This document shows positions 57,101-64,000 of a stretch of DNA of 64,000 bases, piece by piece. How positions within the stretch are numbered: the first letter of the stretch is position 1; the number at the start of each line of letters is the position of its first letter. The notes beneath the pieces are model-generated. The model saw nothing but the letters and a program-made list of their open reading frames with translations. It was not told where the DNA came from and made no database searches. The position numbers and the translations under genes are program-made. Source of the DNA: Rhodamnia argentea (taxonomy: Eukaryota > Streptophyta > Magnoliopsida > Myrtales > Myrtaceae); contig NC_063160.1 in the NCBI RefSeq assembly GCF_020921035.1, forward strand, positions 1,322,501 to 1,386,500. The letters run 5' to 3'.

Positions 57101-57273
57101 GTCTGCGGTCAGACTTCGAGAAAAAGCTTGGCGAGTTCTTCAAGCACCAAATAGAGTCGGATAGTTCAGCAGCCTATGGAGACGGGTTTAGGTTAGGCAA
57201 CCAGGCCGTGCTCAAGTACGACCTTCGAAGTACACTCGACCACATCAGGATGACCGGAAGCTTCCCTCTGTGA
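54114..57273 (+). CDS. DA1: DA1-type ubiquitin-activated peptidase with UIM and LIM domains
   Basis: Eleven coding exons join in frame to 522 residues: 54114-54215, 54378-54468, 54840-55095, 55361-55481, 55603-55686, 55864-55983, 56096-56308, 56398-56460, 56553-56671, 56758-56816 and 56933-57273, all GT-AG. Ubiquitin-interacting motifs lie at about 43-57 ('[15 protein letters not shown]') and 112-127. A LIM zinc-binding domain begins at Cys152 ('[14 protein letters not shown]') and runs to about 215, with a second Cys-rich part to about 258. The peptidase domain contains '[15 protein letters not shown]' and the zinc-metalloprotease motif HEMMH at 399-403. The C-terminus '[19 protein letters not shown]' is highly conserved. 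In Arabidopsis, DA1 and DAR proteins limit organ and seed size by cleaving growth regulators after activation by ubiquitin. Whether this is DA1 itself or DAR1/DAR2 cannot be settled by eye. All key residues are present. Confidence 0.93.
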
Positions 57274-58085
57274 ATAATTTACATAGAGAATTTGAATTAA
57301 GTGTTGGAAAAACACCCTGAGAATATATAGTTTTACAGGCAAAAGAAGATACAAAGAAGAGATAATCATGAGACTGAATAAAAGGTGGAATGCTGTCCAG
57401 ACATTGGATCAGTACAGGATATCATCCAAACACACGAAATCATCTCCTTCCTCTGTAATGGCAACCATGCTGTATTGTGTGCACTCGGCAATGTTTTCGT
57501 TGAAGTTCCGGACTTAACTTTCAGTATGCTGTGTTCGTCCGTTGTTGATAGAATTTCAGTTTTGTGATGCTTGAAGCTGTTTTTGACAGTTTCGAACGTG
57601 TAAGCTCTGAGTTGGGTTCGTTAGGAAGGTTCACTGGAAGGCCAGTCTTTTGAGCAGTTTGAGAATCCTCGACCTGGAGCGAAACTCAATAAAGGAGAAA
57701 TGGGAGACTTGACCAACCCATTCTCGACCGACAATGCAGCTATGAGCGAAGTTATTTTCGTGAAGACGTGTGTAATACATGGAGGAGCAGCACAGGATAA
57801 CATAGCCGCTTGAGAATGTGACAAGATTGTGGCGACAGTCGAGCCAAGATGAGGAGAGGCTCATTGGCTTAAAATTGGTTTAGTTTCCAGTACCGGTTAT
57901 TTAGTTTTGCCTGATGTCTGTTGTTTAGCTTGTAGTATTAGTGTTTAGATGTCTTTGTTCGCAAAGTTGACTCTTTTCAGTATTTGCATTTACATTTTCA
58001 GCACTTCAATTTTAGAGCACTTTGATTTCCTTTGAAACGTGTTTTCAAGCGCTTACATCATCGCTCTCGGAAGCTCGCACACCCC
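57274..58085. other. 3' flank of the DA1-type gene and intergenic DNA
   Basis: The first few hundred bases are likely the 3' UTR. No further gene is seen; the open frames near 57620-57864 do not resemble known proteins. Confidence 0.4.
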
Positions 58086-59220
58086 TTTTTTTTTTTTTTT
58101 TTAGGTAATTCACTTGTTCAAGAACCTAAAAAATCCCAAGTAAATCTCAAATGTTCCCACAGGAAGTTAAGACAACCAAGTGATGACACAATTGTCCCAG
58201 AATTAAGAACAGAAACTAAGCTATATCACAAAGACAAAGCAGCACCTAAACAACAGCAATGAACCAGACAGCCACAAGCGACAGCAGTGATCGCCAAGCA
58301 GCAAAGCAGCAGCATCAGCAGTAAATCTCCTAGCAATGAAGCAGCAACAGTTTAGGACTTTATCTAGGCATTTCGACCGTTAACAAAAGCATTAGTTTCT
58401 CAGTTTGCTGCATAAAACTCTCACCATCGGGAAGCATCTTTCTCCCATCTTGAAGTAATGTCTGAAAAGCAACTTATGCCGGGGACTTGATCACAACAAT
58501 CACTCTATCAAGCTGTGGCAGAACTTTCTCATGGAGCGTACTGCCTTTGCCTCCATATAGGATAAATGGTTGGATTCCAAGCAAGCTTCATCAAGACCAT
58601 CTTTTAAAATACTCCTCTCCTTCTCTGCCCAGCCCATGCAATCTGAAAACCCCAGTCCCCTGCAGAGCACTGAAAGAATAAGTTCACTCGACTCATATTG
58701 CCGCTTCCACAGCAAGCAACACCCATCAACTGAGCACCATTTCCCCATTCTATCTCTAGTTTGTAGCCTATTAAGCAGAGACCAGGCTATGAACCCATGT
58801 TTAGGAGCATTAGGCTTGGACCAGAGGAGTCTGTGCCAAGGCACTTTGGCCTTCCACACATTAGTCAACTTCCAGGCTTCATCTTGAGTGAATGCACCCC
58901 CTTTGGCACCCATGAAGCCCACTCTACCAGGAAGAATGGAATTTGGAACAATTGTGCCGCATGCAGATCTAAGGACTGGCCATCTCCGTCCATTATCGAC
59001 AACGACATCGGCTAATTTAGCATCACTTCTTAAATTAGTCCCTTCTCAAGATCTTTGTCTAATAGAACTCCATGGGTACAACAATGATCAAACCCCCAAT
59101 GAAATGGACTTGCCATGACCAACAATATGCTGCACATTGGGCTTTAGCTGCCATCTCAACTTGAGGATGGACTTCCTCCAAGCATGACTACTATCAGATT
59201 TAGGCTCAACCTGTCATATG
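58086..59220 (-). mobile_element. 5'-truncated LINE (L1-type) fragment with poly(A)
   Basis: On the minus strand the fragment reads pieces of the end of a plant L1 reverse-transcriptase protein: 'SHAWRKSILKLRWQLKPN', 'VGHGKSISLG', then the zinc-knuckle (zf-RVT) region 'VPWHRLLWSKPNAPKHGFIA', 'WSLLNRLQTRDRMGKW' and, after a small indel, 'LFFQCSAGDWGFQIAWA'. Several stops and frame changes break it. A run of 17 T at 58086-58102 (poly-A on the minus strand) marks the 3' end. The reverse-transcriptase core is absent, as in typical 5'-truncated copies. A target duplication was not established. Confidence 0.75.
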
Positions 59221-59824
59221 CTGGCATCCCTTTTAACTTAGAAAAAAAAAAAAAAAACACACCATTCCGACAAGTTTAGCGCTGTTTCAAGGCTCGAACA
59301 CTTCCGTATCGAGTCTGGACTAGAGCATGAATTCGAGTTTTCTCATTCCCAATTTTACTTGTGCAGAAGCATCCTTGAAGCATCTCCATATACTTTTGTA
59401 TTTGTAAGAAAGGTCCTGTACTTTCAGAATCTATATTCACAATACGGCTACGGCCTTCTTTCGATGTAAATTGATCGATGAAATCGGCGCAAGTATTCTC
59501 ACCAAAAGATGAAATAAACATTTCGGCTTGTTTACCTTTTGTACATGCTTAAAATGTTCGATGATTGCATGCTTAAAATGTTCGATGCTAAAAAATTCAT
59601 TGCTTGGAAGGATTTTTTCTTTTTCTTTTTTCGTTTTACGTCTTTATTTTTACGTAATTTTTTTATTTTTTGATTTTTATTCAGTGTTGAGTTCCTCACA
59701 TATTTCATGATATATAACTATTAACCAGTAGAGCACTTGAATTTTCCTTTTATTATTTTTTTAAACATTAAATATTTATATTTTTAATTTGTAAATGTCA
59801 CAGCAAAAAGTAATAACTAATTTC
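59221..59824. other. AT-rich intergenic DNA
   Basis: No gene is supported. An A-run lies at 59242-59257 and T-rich DNA at 59600-59700. A short direct repeat of 'ATGTTCGATGATTGCATGC'-like words occurs near 59545-59590. Confidence 0.35.
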
Positions 59825-60602
59825 TAGGTGCGTGTGATAATACTTCTGCTTCAGTGAGAAGTTGATTTTTCTACTTTTACTCGGAAGCGGAAGTTGATTT
59901 CTGATAATAGAAATCCGTTTGGTAACGGTTAAAAATTTCTACTTCTAAAATATTATTAATAGAAAATCTTCTATGAAGAATTATTGTCGGCGGCCGAAAA
60001 ATTTCTAATTCATTTTAAAAAATTTTAAATTTCTTTAAAAAATAATTTTTATTATTGAAAAATATTATTTACTTTTTAAGAATAAAAAATTATTATTTAT
60101 TTTTTATTTCGGTGGCCGGAGTTGGCAACTTGGCGACGGCAGCTGACGGAGGGCGGTGGGCGGCGACGGGCAATGGCCGGCGGTCACGGTTGGCGGCGGG
60201 CGGTGGGTAATGGTCACAACTAGCGGTGGGCGATGGGAAGCGGGAGGCAATGGTCGGCGGTTGGCGGTGGTCATGGGCGGTGGCCGGCGATGGTCACGGG
60301 CGGTGGCTGGCGATGGTCACAGGGCGGTGGCCGCGGTGGTCGACAATGGCGATGGTCAATGAGGCGGGCCTTATTTAAAAGAAGTACTTTTTGAGTTGAG
60401 AAGCTACTTTTTTTATCTTCTCAAATTGAGGAAAAAACAACATTCAAAGTGAAAATTCTCTTCATAAGTAAAAATTTTCTTTTAAAAGTAAAAATTTTTA
60501 CTAAACGGATTTCTACTTTAAAAGGTAAATTACCAAATAAATTTTTAATCTAAAGGCACTTCCGAAACAGAAATTCCCTCCTAAAACTGTTACCATGCGC
60601 AA
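59825..60602. mobile_element. Inverted-repeat element with GC-rich repeated core, upstream of ndhO
   Basis: The left end reads 'GGTGCGTGTGATAATACTTC', and the reversed right end reads 'GTTGCGCATGGTAACAGTTT'. Further in, both arms share 'TAGAAATCCGTTTGGTAA' or 'GTAGAAATCCGTTTAGTAAA' and 'TTTCTACTTCT'/'TTTTTACTTTT' words. The core at 60110-60365 is an irregular tandem of GGCGGTGG and GGCGATGGTCAC units. No transposase is present. This is a non-autonomous DNA element; its right end lies about 147 bases before the ndhO start codon. The target duplication is unclear. Confidence 0.6.
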
Positions 60603-60748
60603 CCTTGGCCGTTAAGGTTGAGAAAGAGAAGATGGACGACAGTTTTCTTATCTTCCACTTCTCACTCTCTGTCTCTGCTTCACAGGACCCAAAGCCAAAA
60701 ACTGCTTCAAGAACAGAGTAGTCTCTCCTGCCATTGGAATCTTCTCTC

Positions 60749-62740
60749 ATGGCTTTCTCCGCCGTCTTCTCGCACAACACTTTCTCTTGCGTCTCTCCTC
60801 CACACCCTCAACCCATTCCCAGAAACCACCCTCTTCTTCATTCGCCATCCATTAGGGCGTTGGCGGTGAAGACGAAAGCTTCTGCTGCTGCGTCCGAACA
60901 GGATAAGGAGAAGCCCGCGCAGGCGAAGACCGAAGACTCCTCGAATGCTAACGCTCAGCCTTCGACCGTGGCTCCAAAACGGCCCAAGAAGCCAGTTTAC
61001 TCCAGTGAGGTTCCCCTCCGGGTCAATCTCACTTTTGGGTTGGTATGAATTGAAGGATGAGGGAACAGAGTTGACTGACTGATTGTGTGGTGTTTGCTGT
61101 TTTGTCTCAGTGAAGAAGGGCCAGATCGTGAGGGTGGATAAGGAGAAGTACCTCAACAGTATCAATGTGAGAGCAATTCTTTCTTTCCATTTCCTTTTAA
61201 TGGGTAAATGGGTTCTTGTGTTTTGTTTGTTTTCATCAAAGAATGTGTATCCATGAGTCCCAACTGTGTATGAATTTGTGCGAAAAGAAGATCGCTTGCT
61301 TTTAGAAAGGAGCTCTAACTTACCAGATTGTTAATTCTTCTATGTGCCCTCTCGATTTCCTTGAAAGATTTAATAATTTGATTGTTTGGGGTAATTGACT
61401 ATGCTGACATATGGATGTTCCTTTTCAGTATCTATCAGTCGGGCATCCGCCTTATTATAAAGGTTTGGACTATATATATGAGGATCGTGGCGAGGTAGGT
61501 TGTTTCTTTCTTGCGGAATTCAATCAATTGAATTGGAAATTGTCCCCATAATCTAGTGCTTTCGTCTAACTATTAGCATTTCTGATTGCTTGAACAATCA
61601 TAGGTCTTGGATATACGGATCTTTGAGACTGGAGAATATGCACTTGTAAGTTTGTACTTGACCATGTCGGTTTTGTCAATTCAATAACTTTTGTTACTGG
61701 AGTTCCAGTTGAAGTTTGCCTCTGTTTTTCCCATGTAAGTTTACTTTCCCCTGTAAGTTCAAAAGCATTTTGAACTCGGGACGAGTAACGGGGATTTTTT
61801 TTTTATACAAATTTTGAATAAATAGTATGAGCACCAAGTAACATCAAATTTGGCAAAAGATTGGTTAAATGTCACTGCAGCTTTGAGATTCCTACTTTAC
61901 TGTTATTCATTTTGAGCCACCAGAAACCAGGAAATATTATATTTTGACATCAACTAGCTTCTGGATATACCATAAACATTAATCTTATGTCCTCAGCTTG
62001 TTTGTATCTCCAAGAGATTTTGAAGCAAAACTAGGGCAGTGTCCTTTAACTCAGCTGTTACACCGGTTACTTACGGTAAACAATGATATTTGATATGATG
62101 CATTTTCACAGATTGCATGGGTAGGTATTCCTACTGCACCAGCGTGGCTTCCAACTGACATGTTAATCAAGGTACCCTGTCCTAACAGCTATTCGTTAAT
62201 TGTAGAATTCAATAAATACTACCTTGTATTTTGCACTTCGGTTGTCTTAAATATATCGCTATTTTACTCTATTCTTAATTGAGTCCAATCTGGACAGCAT
62301 TGCCCACATTCATGTTTGGCTTATCTATTCGGGCTGAAGAGAAGAGGAAAACAAAAACAAAGAAGAGTTTTGACTCGGCTCATGCTGCTAAAACTAGCTT
62401 AATCTTGCTTCAGGAGCTTGAATGAATTTATTATTCTAACTAGCCTGTTCCGGCATACTGTAAGTTTTGATCTTGTGGCAAGTACACAAGGCGCTTATAG
62501 TAACAGTTCAGCTGATTGTGGCTGAATGCTTCTCCAGCCTACCTCAATATAGTCCATTGCTGCTCAAGACTAAACCCTGACCCAAATATCAGAAAACTTT
62601 GAGATTTGATCTTCAACTACTAGATTGGCACTGAAAGCTTGAAGTTCTTATTTCATCAATATTTTGCTCAACCATTTGTGACACCTAACTCAGGTTCATA
62701 TTTCTTGCAGTCGGAAAAACTCGACTATGAGAGATTGTGA
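60749..62740 (+). CDS. ndhO: NDH complex subunit O, chloroplast (NdhO)
   Basis: Six exons join in frame to 169 residues: 60749-61004, 61111-61166, 61429-61494, 61604-61645, 62112-62171 and 62711-62740, all GT-AG. The first 50 or so residues are Ser/His/Pro-rich without acidic residues and form a plastid transit peptide; a Lys/Ala/Pro-rich linker follows. The mature part contains 'KKGQIVRVDKEKYLNSINYL', 'SVGHPPYYKGLDYIYEDRGE', 'VLDIRIFETGEYALIAWVGI' and 'PTAPAWLPTDMLIKSEKLDY', the full conserved core of NdhO. NdhO is a stroma-side subunit of the thylakoid NAD(P)H dehydrogenase-like complex in cyclic electron flow around photosystem I. The last exon encodes only nine residues and the stop. No damage was seen. 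The proximal upstream DNA is taken up by the inverted-repeat element ending at 60602. Confidence 0.95.
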
Positions 62741-64000
62741 CATTCCAGGTGCATGATTGCAGATCTATATACTTGTAAACATAGATCATGTCATAATTGA
62801 AGCTATGCCATAGTGGGACAACTATGTTAAATCTTCCTCTTCCCGATAGTTTGTGTACTGTAACCATGTCAAGATCCGTTTTGACAATATTCTAATTCCA
62901 ATTCAAATTCAACTCCTCTGATTCTGTCACTAATCTCCCCATGGCAGATGAGATCTGTTACACAAATTCTTCATAGAAAAATAGTGTGATGTGGTAAGTT
63001 CATGAGGGTGGAACATTTGGATGCAAGACATCCTATTGAAATCCTTCTCTTGGTTTTCTATGTCTTTTGGGGGCAAAGGATTTACAAGAGGAAGAGAAAT
63101 GCTTAACGGCGGAAGAAACTCCCGCGTTTCCTGGATACATCAGTGGCCTATTTGTCCCCCGATAGTAACATTGTGAAGACTGAATAGAGTTACAAACACG
63201 CACAACTCTCCATTAGTTTGAGCATAGTGGGCGCGCTAGCCCGTCAGAGGAAAAAATTATCAAAAATGTTCTAAACTTATTACAATTGTGTCAATTCAGT
63301 ACTAATTTTTTTTTTGCTAAATTTTTTTTTATTGCCAATTCAGTGCTAAAAGCTTTTGCATTTAAAAAAATTTACAAAACATTCAAACATTATTAAAGTA
63401 TTATTTAAAAAAGTCCACATCAACGCCGGCTTGCTAAAATTGACTAGATGGATTGAATTGGCACAAATGCAAAAGATTTAAGACTTAAGTTGGCCAAAAA
63501 AAAAAAAAGGACTGAATTAATACAATTACAATAAATTTATGATTTTTTTGGTAATTCTTCCCCCAGGTAGTGTATGAGTCTCCTACATGAAAAATCAGTC
63601 GGACAAATGGACACCCTTTCTCTGTTTAGCAAATTCTTAAATCTTGCACCGGTAGAGGCTCAGTCTAGCAACTCTGTTTCTGGAGCTATCTGTACCTTGA
63701 GTCTATTTCAAGAACATTCACGTAACTTTCCGAGACGAAATTATTAGTCACAATGGCGCGTGATAGTGATACGTCGCGTTGTTTGATCAATAAAAAGGGA
63801 GATGCATACAAGTACATGGCGACAAAGAGGATGAGATTCATAGTACATAGATAATGGTGGTCGGTTGGTTACTTCAAGTCCTCATCGATTCATCCTGTAT
63901 CGGTTAGTTACTTCAATCTGAAATGGATGGCGGCCTGCGACTTCTCGTTCTGAATTCGCGTGCAAAATTCTTGTTTGCGCAACCGCATCGTAAAGCTTCG
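62741..64000. other. 3' flank of ndhO and gene-less end of the window
   Basis: The first 250 bases may include the 3' UTR. Apart from the inverted-repeat element at 63249-63564 nothing was recognised. Bases 63600-64000 are of even composition, without a convincing frame. Confidence 0.4.
63249..63564. repeat. Inverted-repeat element, family A copy 5
   Basis: The left arm is 'GGAAAAAATTATCAAAAATG' followed by 'TCTAAACTTATTACAATTG'. The reversed right arm is 'GGGGGAAGAATTACC' followed by 'CATAAATTTATTGTAATTG'. The interior carries 'CACATCAACGCCGGC' and 'GAATTGGCACAAATGCAAAAG' words, as in the other copies. This copy is short and lacks the GC-rich core. Confidence 0.6.

Noticed and set aside
1-64000. 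tRNA or rRNA genes
   Set aside because: I looked for cloverleaf-type box A/box B pairs and conserved rRNA words and found none convincing; the SINE-like segment near 46785 is too weak to call.

Overview
The window is nuclear DNA of a flowering plant (eudicot). The genes are widely spaced and intron-rich, with GT-AG introns, AT-rich intergenic DNA, many inverted-repeat elements and class I/II transposon remains. Two genes encode proteins targeted to the chloroplast. The style of the short interspersed repeats suggests a woody eudicot, perhaps Myrtaceae, but that is a weak inference made without any database search.

Layout. Bases 1-18000 hold a local family of multi-pass membrane proteins of the At1g31130/At4g19950 type. 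There are four members: one broken by a single-base frameshift (2203-3226, minus), two intact single-exon genes (4249-5259 and 16675-17655, minus), and an inverted pseudogene (12916-14712, plus) that is split by an 861-bp solo LTR with a perfect 5-bp target duplication. Between them lie a direct tandem duplication of about 2.2 kb (7722-12188) and a pair of paralogous flanks, one of which carries a 0.9-kb terminal-inverted-repeat insertion. Bases 18000-25000 are repeats. They include a 1381-bp non-autonomous hAT element with a perfect 8-bp target duplication that carries a piece of a vacuolar-sorting-receptor gene.

Bases 25000-41540 hold four ordinary genes whose exons could be joined in frame: a GH28 polygalacturonase-like gene (plus, 5 exons), photosystem I subunit PsaN (minus, 3 exons), a SWIM zinc-finger protein derived from a Mutator-type transposase (minus, 5 coding exons, one apparent GC-AG intron), and the gamma-secretase subunit PEN-2 (minus, 2 exons). 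Bases 41541-51342 are repeat-rich and include nested inverted-repeat elements and a full-length but decayed hAT transposon (48399-51334, perfect 8-bp target duplication). Bases 51650-62740 hold a DA1-type LIM/peptidase gene (plus, 11 coding exons), a truncated LINE, a GC-cored inverted-repeat element, and the chloroplast NDH complex gene ndhO (plus, 6 exons). The final 1.2 kb is gene-less.

The genes do not form a pathway. PsaN and NdhO both belong to photosynthetic electron-transport complexes but are unlinked transcription units. I did not find a convincing new molecular system. The most unusual items are the gene-fragment-carrying hAT element, the birth and death of the membrane-protein cluster, and the transposase-derived SWIM gene with its uORFs and GC-AG intron.
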